A DNA stretch of 64,000 bases, taken from JBCBCP01 sp039817385. GTDB lineage: Bacteria; Pseudomonadota; Alphaproteobacteria; Rhodobacterales; Rhodobacteraceae. Shown here in pieces: positions 34,320-42,403 of the stretch. Position 1 is the first letter of the stretch, and each line of letters opens with the position of its first letter. A program made the translations under genes and the position numbers. The notes beneath the pieces are model-generated. The model had not been told where the DNA came from. It did not search any database and saw nothing but the letters and a program-made list of their open reading frames with translations. The DNA is taken from contig JBCBVY010000004.1 of the NCBI GenBank assembly GCA_039817385.1, positions 372,001 to 436,000 on the forward strand, given 5' to 3'.

Positions 34320-35591
34320 TTACTGGAACACCGCGTCCGGGTCATCAAGGCTGTCGGAGCCTTCGAAGGCAATGGCATCAACGCCAAGCGCCGCCACGGC
34401 CCGCTCGATTGACCGCGTCTGATCGACCAAGGCATTCACCGCGCCCATGATCAGAGCTTCGCCCGCAGCATTGCCGCGCTCGAGCATGATATCGTAGGCA
34501 AACCCGGCCTCAGCGGCCATCTTCAGCTCCATCATCTCGAGCATTGTCGCGTCCAGCTTGGCGCGCAGTTCCGTGTCAACCGCCGGATCCGCCGCAGCCA
34601 CCAGTTGTGACAACGAGGGGCCGGACACAACCGTGCCGTCGATCCGCGTATAACTGCCCAGATAGACGTTCCGGATACCCAGCGCGTCGTAGAAGTGGCT
34701 GTTATGCGTGTTGTCTGCAAAGCAGTCGTGCTCTTCCTCGGGATCGTGCAGCATCACGCCCAGTTTCATGCGTTCGCCCGCCTGTTCGCCATAGCTGAGC
34801 GAACCCATGCCCGTCAGGATCGCAGAAATTCCGGCGTTTTCGTCTGCAGTGAGGTAGGTGCGGGCGTCCCCGCCAGCCTGCCATTGCGCCACCATCCATT
34901 CCAGATCGGACACCAGCAGCGCCGTTGCTGCTGACAGATAGTCGGCGCGGCGGTCGCAGTTCCCGCCTGTGCACGCCTCGCCCGCGGCGTAGTCTGTCCA
35001 AGGGCGATTGCCTGCACCGGGGCCGTGACCATTCAGGTCCTGACCCCAAAGAAGAAATTCGATCGCGTGATAGCCCGTGGCCACATTCGCCTCGACGGCG
35101 TCGGCCTCGTGCAAGGTGCCCTCAAGCAGGGCCGGCGTGATCTGGCTGGCATCGATCTGCTGTCCCGACAGGGTGAAGGAGGCGTTGGCGACAACGTTCA
35201 GCACCGCATAGGCGTTCTCATCCGTTGCCCCGCCATAAGTGGGATCAACGTAATCGATCAGGCCCTCATCCAACGGCCAGGCGTTTACCTTGCCCTCCCA
35301 CTCATCGACGATGGCATTGCCGAAACGGTAAACTTCCGACTGCTGGTAAGGCACCCGCGCGGCGAGCCACGCGGCCTTTGCCGCCTGCAACGCTTCGGCA
35401 GAGGGGTCAGCAATGAGCGTGTCCACTGCCGCCTGCAGCGATTGCGCTGTGGTCAAACTGTCTTGATACTTGGCCAGCGCGATGTCAGCGTAAGTGTCCA
35501 GCACCGCCGCTTCGGTCACAGCCTGCTGGGCATAGGCCGTCCCAGCGGCCAGCAGCGTGCTGCACAGCGCGGTTGTCAGAAGTCTTGTCAT
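34320..35591 (-). CDS. Imelysin family iron-regulated periplasmic protein (IrpA type)
   Basis: The protein has 423 residues from the ATG at 35589-35591 (MTRLLTTALCSTLLAAGTAYAQ), a Sec signal peptide behind GGACAGGGACC. The open frame upstream covers hemP and is not this protein. It carries the imelysin motif GYHAIEFLLWGQDLNGHG with the intact GxHxxE at about residue 166, then CFADNTHNSHFYDALG. This is the full-length IrpA-type member, as opposed to the shorter variant at 30586. It lies 38 bases downstream of hemP and is presumably cotranscribed with it. A periplasmic iron-binding role is inferred from the family. Confidence 0.9.
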   Translation of the reverse strand: MTRLLTTALCSTLLAAGTAYAQQAVTEAAVLDTYADIALAKYQDSLTTAQSLQAAVDTLIADPSAEALQAAKAAWLAARVPYQQSEVYRFGNAIVDEWEGKVNAWPLDEGLIDYVDPTYGGATDENAYAVLNVVANASFTLSGQQIDASQITPALLEGTLHEADAVEANVATGYHAIEFLLWGQDLNGHGPGAGNRPWTDYAAGEACTGGNCDRRADYLSAATALLVSDLEWMVAQWQAGGDARTYLTADENAGISAILTGMGSLSYGEQAGERMKLGVMLHDPEEEHDCFADNTHNSHFYDALGIRNVYLGSYTRIDGTVVSGPSLSQLVAAADPAVDTELRAKLDATMLEMMELKMAAEAGFAYDIMLERGNAAGEALIMGAVNALVDQTRSIERAVAALGVDAIAFEGSDSLDDPDAVFQ

Positions 35592-35629
35592 GGTCCCTGT
35601 CCTTCCATTGGGTGGGCGGCACGCGGCCG

Positions 35630-35794
35630 TTACTTGTTCAGGATAAGTTTTCCCGCGCGCGTCAGGCGCAGAACGTATCGGGTGTGATCCAGCATGATCT
35701 CGACCTCTTGGTCGTCGCCCATCAAGTCGCGCGCGTCGAACGACTTGAGGGCAGACATCTGCGGGGCTTCGATTTTCTTCGGTATCATCGTCAT
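35630..35794 (-). CDS. hemP: Hemin uptake protein HemP
   Basis: This 54-residue protein starts MTMIPKKIEAPQMSALKSFD and ends in the HemP signature RYVLRLTRAGKLILNK. The length and terminal motif are typical of HemP, a small regulatory/uptake factor encoded in haem and iron loci across proteobacteria. Its ATG overlaps the stop of the preceding 60-residue frame as ATGA, and the imelysin gene follows after 38 bases. The upstream divergent region carries two iron-box-like sites. The molecular role of HemP is not fully settled; in some species it acts as an activator of haem receptor expression. Confidence 0.9.
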   Translation of the reverse strand: MTMIPKKIEAPQMSALKSFDARDLMGDDQEVEIMLDHTRYVLRLTRAGKLILNK

Positions 35795-35973
35795 TGGGTG
35801 CGGTCTCCTGTGATGTGATCCAGCAACCGCTCGATGGGTTGGGCGTCATCAATGGTCCCGCTCAATCCGGCAGAGAGAAGCTCGCAGCGACAGGGTTTGG
35901 GGCAACACGGCTTTTCCACAGAACGGGTGCCAGCCTCGTGTTTTGCATTTGCATAACGTGCGCGCGGTTTCAT
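35791..35973 (-). CDS. Small Cys-rich protein upstream of hemP
   Basis: A 60-residue frame starts at ATG 35971-35973 with GAGG at the right distance, and its stop overlaps the hemP start by 4 bases. The product has the cluster CCPKPCRCE near residues 23-31 and no membrane span. Coupling to hemP, the ribosome binding site and the Cys motif argue for a real gene, but I know no homologue. A metal- or haem-binding peptide, or a leader controlling hemP translation, are both possible. Confidence 0.5.
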   Translation of the reverse strand: MKPRARYANAKHEAGTRSVEKPCCPKPCRCELLSAGLSGTIDDAQPIERLLDHITGDRTQ

Positions 35974-36072
35974 CTGAGCCTCGGGGCGGGTCAAAAAAGT
36001 CCGGGCTAGCCGCGATGACGACTTGGCTGAGACAGCAACCGCACTATGGGTAAAGACTCACCACCCTGTCAA

Positions 36073-36091
36073 TCCTGACAATAACAATAAG
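36073..36091. promoter_or_regulatory. Iron-Rhodo-box-like site 1, hemP/36251 divergent region
   Basis: Plus strand TCCTGACAATAACAATAAG; its reverse complement CTTATTGTTATTGTCAGG aligns with the site 66 bases away. It lies about 100 bases upstream of the small ORF-hemP operon and is the best candidate to control that minus-strand unit. Confidence 0.6.
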
Positions 36092-36138
36092 AATTTTGCC
36101 GCGGCTTGCTATCTACTTCAAAAAACGTGCAACAATTT

Positions 36139-36157
36139 TCCTGACTAAAACAATAAG
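36139..36157. promoter_or_regulatory. Iron-Rhodo-box-like site 2, hemP/36251 divergent region
   Basis: TCCTGACTAAAACAATAAG differs from site 1 at only two positions. It lies 94 bases before the gene at 36251. Two copies in one divergent region fit control of both transcription units by the same iron regulator, for which IscR is the proposed factor in Rhodobacterales. Confidence 0.6.
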
Positions 36158-36250
36158 TCTTTGTTGCATGCTGCATTCAATTACGCTTAGGTGACACCAC
36201 CCAGCCGCAGAATCCTCTGTCAGCCCGGACATTTTCCGATTGGAGACAGA

Positions 36251-36502
36251 ATGGATAGCGATTTTACGCGCCTTTTGGGCCTGAACCATGTCGCCCGAGC
36301 GTTTGGGTGCGGACTTAAGCCTGAGCTGGAACAATTGCTTCTGAGGTATCACGCAACGCGCTTGCCGGGCGTCGTCCCGCTGAACGCGGCGCTTGTCTCT
36401 TCTGGTCCCACGCAATTCGTATCGGACGAGACGCTTCAGGCAGCGGGTGTGCCGCGTATCGGGCCATTGCAAGCCAGCGCCAAGGATGGCACCGATGGAT
36501 AA
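36251..36502 (+). CDS. Uncharacterised small protein, operon partner of the Cys-rich gene
   Basis: The 83-residue protein starts at ATG 36251 directly behind GGAGACAGA. It reads MDSDFTRLLGLNHVARAFGC and shows no membrane span or known motif. It overlaps the next gene by 8 bases, so both are translated together. The pair is divergent from hemP and preceded by an iron-box-like site. No homologue is known to me; iron-responsive expression is inferred. Confidence 0.65.
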   Translation: MDSDFTRLLGLNHVARAFGCGLKPELEQLLLRYHATRLPGVVPLNAALVSSGPTQFVSDETLQAAGVPRIGPLQASAKDGTDG

Positions 36503-36986
36503 GCCCGCAAAAAAGTGCGACGCCGCCCGCCGCCCCGGGGATACCGACCTCGCATCGCTTGGGCTCGACGCCTTTGACTACGGGTTCCTCTGTGCCGCGC
36601 GGTATTTCTTTGTGGCGTTTTCCGGCAACCCGAACGCATGGATCCACGCCATTCTGAATGCAGACGCGTTTTTCCCCCATACCCAAAGCGCTGACTGTAT
36701 GCGTGCTGCGCTTGCCGCCGTGCAGGACATGCGGGCGTCCCGCCGGTCGTGTTTTCACTTCTCGAACCCGTCATGCCCGTGCTGCTCTGTGATCGTCACG
36801 CCGGACGAACGCCACCTTGTTCAGCTTTTCCAACATGTCCGACAGGGCCACACGTCCAGGGCCGCATCCTCTGCAATGTTGCTGTGCGAGGGGCGTGATA
36901 CCTCGGCGCTGATAACCTCGATGCACGCGTTGTCGGCGTTCGCTCCGGGCGCAAAGCAATCGGCACGAACCGTCCTGCACAGCTAG
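36495..36986 (+). CDS. Uncharacterised Cys-rich protein, paralogue of the gene at 28832
   Basis: The protein has 163 residues from ATG 36495, behind AAGGA. It shares with 28832-29293 the blocks YGFLCAARYFFVAFSGN, ILNADAFFP, and the metal-site-like CFHFSNPSCPCC with IVTPDERHLVQ after it. The two genes bracket the left part of the iron island on opposite strands, as if a duplicated ancestral gene were kept twice. No signal peptide is present. The Cys/His motif could hold zinc or an iron-sulfur cluster, so an iron sensor or regulator is conceivable, but this is untested. Confidence 0.75.
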   Translation: MDKPAKKCDAARRPGDTDLASLGLDAFDYGFLCAARYFFVAFSGNPNAWIHAILNADAFFPHTQSADCMRAALAAVQDMRASRRSCFHFSNPSCPCCSVIVTPDERHLVQLFQHVRQGHTSRAASSAMLLCEGRDTSALITSMHALSAFAPGAKQSARTVLHS

Positions 36987-37053
36987 CCGCTGGGTCCAAA
37001 GCCGCGCGCGGTGCGCCAAAGCAACGCACAAAGGCGAAGGTACTCGCAAATTA

Positions 37054-37071
37054 TTGACGGTTTAAGTCAGG
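37054..37071. promoter_or_regulatory. Iron-Rhodo-box-like site upstream of the haem receptor gene
   Basis: TTGACGGTTTAAGTCAGG lies 97 bases before the receptor start at 37169. It is the most symmetric member of the set (TTGAC on the left, GTCAG on the right) and defines the consensus used for the other sites. Confidence 0.65.
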
Positions 37072-37168
37072 TATATTAACCAATTGCGACGCGCGCCGAC
37101 CAGGCAGCGCATTGAGCCAGCCCTGTCGCCAGCTTTCCTACGTAAAATCAATGGTAAGGGGACAGCTC

Positions 37169-39187
37169 ATGGTGATGAGACTTGCACGCACGTCTGCTTC
37201 AATTCGCATATCAAAAACCGCGCTGGCGCGCACCGCGCTTATGACAACCACGGCCCTGATTGCAGGCGTCGCCGCCGCTCAGGACGCCGAGGTCGATTTG
37301 GGCGAGCTGGTCATCAGTTCCGCGTTGCGCGACGCCCGGACGGAATCAGGCACACCAGTGACGATCGACGTTGTTGGCCCCGAAGAATTGGCGCGTAAGC
37401 AACCAAGCGACCTGGGCGATCTGCTTGAAGATGTACCAGGCGTTCTTGTCACGGGCGGGCCGCGTGCGATTTCGCAAACCGCGAACATTCGCGGCTTCAG
37501 CGATAACCAGTTGGTGTTCCGTCTCGACGGCGGGCGCCTGAACTTCAACCAAGCCCACCGGGGCCGCAGCTTCTTTGACCCGGCGCTGATTAAACAGGTC
37601 GAGGTGATCAAAGGCGGCGGCTCGACGCTTTATGGTTCCGGCGCGCTTGGCGGGGTGATCGCAGTTGAAACGGTCGACGCGGCGGACCTGCTGCGCGATG
37701 GCCAGACGATGGGCGCGCGGCTCAGCTTTGGCTTCGAGAGCAACGGCGAGAAACGCTATAGTTCGGCAACGGTCTTCGGAGACTTTGGAACGGTCGATGC
37801 GTTTCTGAGCCTGTCGCATCGCGACACCTCGGCCCTGATCGAGAACGGCGCCGGGGGTGATACGCCCTTTTCCACGCTCGAGCAGTTGACCGGCCTGTTG
37901 AAACTGGGCTTTGAGCCGACAGAGGACACGCGGTTCGAGCTGAGCTTTGCAAGCTACGACGACCGGGCGCTGACACCCGCGAACACCTCCGCCAATCCGA
38001 GCGGTTCGAACCCCACCGTTGATCGCGACGGGCGCACACGTGATTTCCGGCTGTCTTACGATTGGAACCCGGTGGGTAACGACCTGATCGATCTGTCGGT
38101 TCTGATCTACGACCATCGTCTGGACATCACGGAACTGGACATCGCCACCGCCGACGTGGACCGCACGCAATACGACACGACCGGCTTCGAGGTGGTCAAT
38201 CGCAGCCGCTTTGATGCGGGGGTGCCGGTGTCTCTGGTCTATGGTTTCGAGGTGTTCCGCGACACGCAAACGGGTTTTGCCAATGGCGCCCCGCGCACCC
38301 AGTTTCCAAACGCCGAAGCGCGCACCATCGGCGTTTTTGCTGAAGGCACGCTGGAGCTGAGCACGGCGACCAACCTTGTGCTCGGTGCACGCTTTGACCG
38401 GTACGAGCGGGACCCCAACGATCCGACCCTCGTCATCGCGGAGGAGGGCTTCTTTTCCCCGCGCATGGGCCTGAGCCACAAGTTCACTGACAGTTGGGAA
38501 GTCTACACCAACCTGTCGCGCGCCTTCCGCGCCCCGACCCTGACAGAGCTTTATGCAACTGGACTGCATTTTCCCGGTAACCCGTTTGGCTTTCCGCCCG
38601 ACAACTTCTTTGTCCCCAACCCGAACCTGCGCCCGGAAAAGTCGACGCAGTTCGAACTGGGCACCCGGTTTGAAAACGGGCCGTGGTCTTTTGATGCCGC
38701 TGCGTTCTATTCGGATGTCGACGATTACATCGACACGGTCGTGAATGTGCCTGCGGGCACCACCTCGCAACGCAACGTGGATGCCAAGCTGTACGGGTTT
38801 GAAGCGAAGGTCGGCTATGACCGCGGCGATTTGTTTTGGAACGCGGGCCTTACGATCGTGCGCGGCAAAGACAAAACGGCGGACGAATTCCTCGGATCGC
38901 TGCCGCAGGATCGGCTAACCGCCACCCTCGGTTATCGTCCGAATGCCGACTGGACGCTGGGGACCCGCGCAACCTTTGCCGCATCGCAAGACCGTGTGCC
39001 GGCGGCAGGCTCTGCCAGTGACAGCTACACATTGGTCGACGTATTTGCGACCTACGCGCCGGACGATCGGCCGCTTGAAGTACAGTTCGGGATCGATAAC
39101 ATCTTCGACGAAGACTACACCGTGTATCCAAATGCGCTGGCCCAACCGGGTCGCAACATCAAGCTGACCGTGAGCTATACGTTCTGA
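37169..39187 (+). CDS. hmuR: TonB-dependent haem/haemoglobin receptor
   Basis: The protein has 672 residues from ATG 37169 behind AAGGGGAC, with a signal peptide ending VAAAQ. The N-terminal plug has the TonB-box region LGELVISSA and plug motifs VIKGGGSTLYGSGALGG. In the barrel, FRAPTLTELY (FRAP) and the downstream NPNLRPEKS (NPNL) motif, which flank the conserved haem-binding region of haemoglobin receptors, are both present. The C-terminus is the aromatic YTF expected for outer-membrane barrels. It imports haem across the outer membrane, handing it to HmuT encoded at 46565. The monooxygenase gene follows in the same direction. Confidence 0.92.
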   Translation: MVMRLARTSASIRISKTALARTALMTTTALIAGVAAAQDAEVDLGELVISSALRDARTESGTPVTIDVVGPEELARKQPSDLGDLLEDVPGVLVTGGPRAISQTANIRGFSDNQLVFRLDGGRLNFNQAHRGRSFFDPALIKQVEVIKGGGSTLYGSGALGGVIAVETVDAADLLRDGQTMGARLSFGFESNGEKRYSSATVFGDFGTVDAFLSLSHRDTSALIENGAGGDTPFSTLEQLTGLLKLGFEPTEDTRFELSFASYDDRALTPANTSANPSGSNPTVDRDGRTRDFRLSYDWNPVGNDLIDLSVLIYDHRLDITELDIATADVDRTQYDTTGFEVVNRSRFDAGVPVSLVYGFEVFRDTQTGFANGAPRTQFPNAEARTIGVFAEGTLELSTATNLVLGARFDRYERDPNDPTLVIAEEGFFSPRMGLSHKFTDSWEVYTNLSRAFRAPTLTELYATGLHFPGNPFGFPPDNFFVPNPNLRPEKSTQFELGTRFENGPWSFDAAAFYSDVDDYIDTVVNVPAGTTSQRNVDAKLYGFEAKVGYDRGDLFWNAGLTIVRGKDKTADEFLGSLPQDRLTATLGYRPNADWTLGTRATFAASQDRVPAAGSASDSYTLVDVFATYAPDDRPLEVQFGIDNIFDEDYTVYPNALAQPGRNIKLTVSYTF

Positions 39188-39256
39188 TCAGCCCGGTGCG
39201 GCCAGTGCCCCTCTGGCTGGCCGCGCCTTCCTTTCACTTTCGCCAGGATCAATCAC

Positions 39257-39262
39257 ATGTAA
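39257..39262 (+). promoter_or_regulatory. ATG-TAA start-stop element before the monooxygenase gene
   Basis: AGGA (39244-39247) is spaced for the ATG at 39257, but that ATG is followed at once by TAA. Two codons later (CTC-GCA) comes the in-frame ATG at 39269, which opens the real frame. Either the ancestral start was lost by a nonsense change, or the start-stop regulates translation of the gene. Confidence 0.55.
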
Positions 39263-39268
39263 CTCGCA

Positions 39269-39574
39269 ATGAACCGCTTTACCGTTCGCCCTGAAAACGC
39301 CGCCGCCTTTGAGGCGCTATGGCTTGGCCGCGACAGCCACCTCAAGGACAAGGAGGGCTTTGTAGAATTCCACATGCTGAAAGGCGCCGAGGCCGAGGAT
39401 GGCAAGATCCTTTACGCCTCGCACACGGTCTGGGCGTCCGAGGACGCGTTCCGCGCCTGGACCCGCTCCGACGCCTTCCGGCAAGCGCACAAGAATGCGG
39501 GCGGCACGGCCAAACTGCATGAGGGTGCGCCGAAGTTCGAAGGGTTCGGCACGATCCAGACGATCAGCGCCTGA
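39269..39574 (+). CDS. IsdG/HmuD-like haem-degrading monooxygenase (ABM fold)
   Basis: The protein has 101 residues (MNRFTVRPENAAAFEALWLG) with the antibiotic-biosynthesis-monooxygenase fold. The FVEFHMLKG strand and ASEDAFRAWTRSDAF helix are as in IsdG-like haem oxygenases and the HmuD-type proteins of alphaproteobacteria. Such enzymes open the haem ring in the cytoplasm to release iron. It follows the haem receptor by 81 bases. The usual N-terminal MxxA stretch of this group is missing because of the ATG-TAA element, so the start may be weakly translated or need re-initiation. Confidence 0.82.
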   Translation: MNRFTVRPENAAAFEALWLGRDSHLKDKEGFVEFHMLKGAEAEDGKILYASHTVWASEDAFRAWTRSDAFRQAHKNAGGTAKLHEGAPKFEGFGTIQTISA

Positions 39575-39577
39575 CCC

Positions 39578-39955
39578 ATGCAGGTTACGCGCACTGTTCC
39601 AATTTTTCGCATCTTCGACATTGGCAAGGCGCGCGCCTTCTATACAGATTGGCTCGGTCTGGAATGGGCCGGCGCGCATCAGGTGTGCGAAGGCGCGCCG
39701 TTCTATGCGTTTCTGAAACTGGGGCAGACCGAAGTGCTGCATCTCAGCGAGCATCACGGTGATGGGACACCCGGTAGCGCTGCGATGATTTTCGTGGACG
39801 GGTTGCGCCCGTGGTTTGAAAACCTGCGGGCCCGCCCCTACCCTTTCTACAATCCCGCGCTTGAGGCGCAGCCTTGGGGGCTGTGTTGCACGGTGCAGGA
39901 TCCGTTTTCGAACCGTATCGTGTTTTGCGACAGTGCGGACAGCGCGGGCGTCTAA
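39578..39955 (+). CDS. Glyoxalase/bleomycin-resistance (VOC) family protein
   Basis: This 125-residue protein has the VOC pattern VPIFRIFDIGKARAFYTDWLG at the N-terminus and QDPFSNRIVFCD at the C-terminus. These are the paired beta-alpha-beta-beta-beta modules of glyoxalase/bleomycin-resistance proteins. It lies 3 bases after the monooxygenase and is probably translated from the same message. In a haem locus it might act on haem breakdown products, but this is inference from position only. Confidence 0.88.
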   Translation: MQVTRTVPIFRIFDIGKARAFYTDWLGLEWAGAHQVCEGAPFYAFLKLGQTEVLHLSEHHGDGTPGSAAMIFVDGLRPWFENLRARPYPFYNPALEAQPWGLCCTVQDPFSNRIVFCDSADSAGV

Positions 39956-40236
39956 CCCCAATCCATCCGCACGAAATCCTCGCGGAATGCAAAGCGCACA
40001 AGGTGGCTGTCGATAATGCCCTGAGCGCGGATTGCCTCGTCTTCGGAGCCGCCCGTAACAACCGCCTCAAGCCGCGTGTCATCGGCCTTCAGGACGGCAT
40101 GCCCCATCGGAAAGGCGACTTCGGCAGAAGTGGGATCGTAGCGCACCTCGACCTTGTGTGCGAAGTGTTTGCAGAGCTGTTGCAAGTACTTACTGGCGTT
40201 TGGCGTCTTGAAGTGCCCGGTCTTCGTGTGGGTCAT
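39952..40236 (-). CDS. DUF2218 domain-containing protein
   Basis: The 94-residue protein starts MTHTKTGHFKTPNASKYLQQ and contains HFAHKVEVRYDPTSAEVAFP, the DUF2218 core, with a C-terminal HLVRFAFREDF segment. DUF2218 proteins are small, cytoplasmic and frequently encoded next to TonB-dependent receptors and siderophore or haem genes. It overlaps the VOC gene by 4 bases on the opposite strand, so they converge. Function is not established; iron-linked expression is likely. Confidence 0.85.
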   Translation of the reverse strand: MTHTKTGHFKTPNASKYLQQLCKHFAHKVEVRYDPTSAEVAFPMGHAVLKADDTRLEAVVTGGSEDEAIRAQGIIDSHLVRFAFREDFVRMDWG

Positions 40237-40252
40237 CAGGTCGCAGGCCCTT

Positions 40253-40270
40253 TCCGACTAAATCAGTAAA
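40253..40270. promoter_or_regulatory. Iron-Rhodo-box-like site between DUF2218 and the second receptor
   Basis: TCCGACTAAATCAGTAAA; its reverse complement TTTACTGATTTAGTCGGA aligns with the other boxes in the TTTAGTC core. It lies 17 bases before the DUF2218 start and about 120 bases before the TonB receptor at 40391, in the divergent region. Confidence 0.5.
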
Positions 40271-40390
40271 CTACTCTTGCCTTAGGCAAGTACCGGCGGC
40301 TAATCAACCGTATTCGACCCGCAAGGTGCATCAGGTTCTGTTTGCGTCCCAGCCACTCGACAACAGTGCAAAGACCAATGGGACGGAACA

Positions 40391-42349
40391 ATGAACCGCA
40401 TCGCAATGCGGGGTCTGCTGATGACCTCCGCCCTGTGCAGCGCCACCCTCGCCTGGGGGCAGGAGGCCACTGAAGACGGCTTTCTCGGCACACTTCGTAT
40501 CACCTCACCTGACGCGCAGGCGCTTTTGGGCAATGATACGATCACCGAAGAAGAAATTCGCCGGCGCAACCCGTCGACGACCAAGGACGTGTTTCGCGGT
40601 GAAAGCTCGGTCACCGCGTCGGGCGGGGCCGCGATCGGTCAAAAGGTGTTTGTGAACGGCATCGAAGAAAGCCTTCTGTCGGTCACGATTGACGGGGCGC
40701 GGCAAAACAAGTCGGCCTTCCACCATACCGGCAACGTGCTTTTGGACCCCGAACTGCTCAAGCGGGTTGAGGTCAGCGAAGGGCTCGCGGCGGCGGATGC
40801 AGGCCCTGGCGCGCTAGCCGGATCGCTGGCCTACGAGACGAAGGACGCGGCCGACCTGCTTGATCCCGGCGACACGTTTGGTGGGTCGTTTAAACTGGGC
40901 ACCGACAGCAATGGCGGCGGGTTTCAGACCAGCCTTGCGCTTTACGGCATCACCGAAGGCGGTTTCGAATTTGTCCTCAGCACAACGCGCCGCAAAAGCG
41001 ACAGCTACAGCGACGGCGCAGGGGCAGAAGTTGTCGGAACCGGCGCCGATCTGACCGATTACATCGCCAAGTTTGCCCAGACGTTTCAAGGCGGACACAG
41101 GCTGGAATTCGCGGCCTCCCAGACCAAGGATACAGGCTTGCGCGCTGCGCAGGCGGGTCCGGGCGGCATCCTGTTCATTCGCCCCGACTTCTTTGGCATC
41201 GTCGGCGGCACAACCGTCCTGGTCGAAGGTTTGTCTGAGCGGAATTCGTTCACTCTGACCTACACGAACGAGCAGCCCGAAGGATTTTGGGACTCGACGA
41301 TCCAGCTCAGCTATAATGAGCAGATCATCGACGCCATCGGCGTTTATGGCGAGAACACCAGCTTTAGCGGCACCTTCAAGAACGACTTCGCCATTTCTGG
41401 GGGCATCCTCACGGCAGGTTTTGATTTCTTCAACGAAACGGCCAGTGGTTTCGGCCGCGGCCCCGGCCCGTTTGGTTCTTCGGGGCAGGACAAACATCGC
41501 AACTTCGGCGTCTTTGCACAGGCGCGCCAGGACCTCGGCGAACGGGTCTCGCTCAGCTATGGGGCGCGCTATGACTGGCAGGTGTTCGACGCGGCCGATG
41601 GCACCGAATTCACCGGCAGCGGGGCAAGCGTGAATGGCTCCATCGACTATGTCGTGACCGACACGCTGACCCTGAACGCCGGGATCGCCAGCAGTTGGGG
41701 CGGCTACGAGTTGGGCGAAGCGGCGCTGGTCAACTTTGGTGGGGCGTGGGATTACACCGGCTTTACGACGTCGCGGGCCAATGCCGCACGGGTCGGTCTG
41801 CGCTTTGACAATGGCACGATCAAGGCCGGCGCGGCCCTGTTCCACACCGACGTCAAAGACATCAATGCGGTGCTGCCGCGCGGCGGCGCACGTGGCGCGA
41901 CCTCCGATCTGACCAGCAAGGGCATCGACGCATCGCTGGAATATACTTGGGCATCGGGCTTTGCGCGGATGAACGTGACGCACGCCGATGTCAAACTGAA
42001 CGACGCGACGATTGGCTCGACCGCCTATTACCTGGGCCGTCCGGTGGGCACGGTCATCGGTCTTGAGGCTGGTTGGGTCTTGGGTGATCAGTGGCGGGTC
42101 GGCGGTGTCGGCCAGATTGCGCTAGAGAGCACCGATACCGCGATCACGCTGCCCTCCTACGAGGTGGTTGACCTTTATGCGACCTATGTGCCGCGGGGTG
42201 CGGACAATATCGAGGTCCGATTTGACGTCTTCAACCTGTTTGATGCGACCTATTCCGGGCGCTCTTCAGACGGGATCGACAGCACGCGCGTCATTCCACT
42301 GAACGAGCCCGGACGGACCTTCGGGATCACCACACGCATCCGGTTCTGA
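40391..42349 (+). CDS. TonB-dependent outer-membrane receptor, second in the iron island
   Basis: This 652-residue protein has a signal peptide (MNRIAMRGLLMTSALCSATLAWG) and a plug domain with RVEVSEGLAAADAGPGALAGSLAYET. A large beta barrel ends in TRIRF, an aromatic outer-membrane terminus. The ligand-specific haem signatures of the first receptor are not obvious here, so it could take a siderophore, a different haem form or another iron complex. It starts the transcription unit that continues with the small periplasmic protein and ExbB-ExbD-TonB, suggesting the energising complex is dedicated to this locus. Confidence 0.87.
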   Translation: MNRIAMRGLLMTSALCSATLAWGQEATEDGFLGTLRITSPDAQALLGNDTITEEEIRRRNPSTTKDVFRGESSVTASGGAAIGQKVFVNGIEESLLSVTIDGARQNKSAFHHTGNVLLDPELLKRVEVSEGLAAADAGPGALAGSLAYETKDAADLLDPGDTFGGSFKLGTDSNGGGFQTSLALYGITEGGFEFVLSTTRRKSDSYSDGAGAEVVGTGADLTDYIAKFAQTFQGGHRLEFAASQTKDTGLRAAQAGPGGILFIRPDFFGIVGGTTVLVEGLSERNSFTLTYTNEQPEGFWDSTIQLSYNEQIIDAIGVYGENTSFSGTFKNDFAISGGILTAGFDFFNETASGFGRGPGPFGSSGQDKHRNFGVFAQARQDLGERVSLSYGARYDWQVFDAADGTEFTGSGASVNGSIDYVVTDTLTLNAGIASSWGGYELGEAALVNFGGAWDYTGFTTSRANAARVGLRFDNGTIKAGAALFHTDVKDINAVLPRGGARGATSDLTSKGIDASLEYTWASGFARMNVTHADVKLNDATIGSTAYYLGRPVGTVIGLEAGWVLGDQWRVGGVGQIALESTDTAITLPSYEVVDLYATYVPRGADNIEVRFDVFNLFDATYSGRSSDGIDSTRVIPLNEPGRTFGITTRIRF

Positions 42350-42403
42350 TGAGAGGCACGGGCGGCAGCGCCCCTGCTGCCTAAGGGGAAAAGGGAACAC
42401 TTC

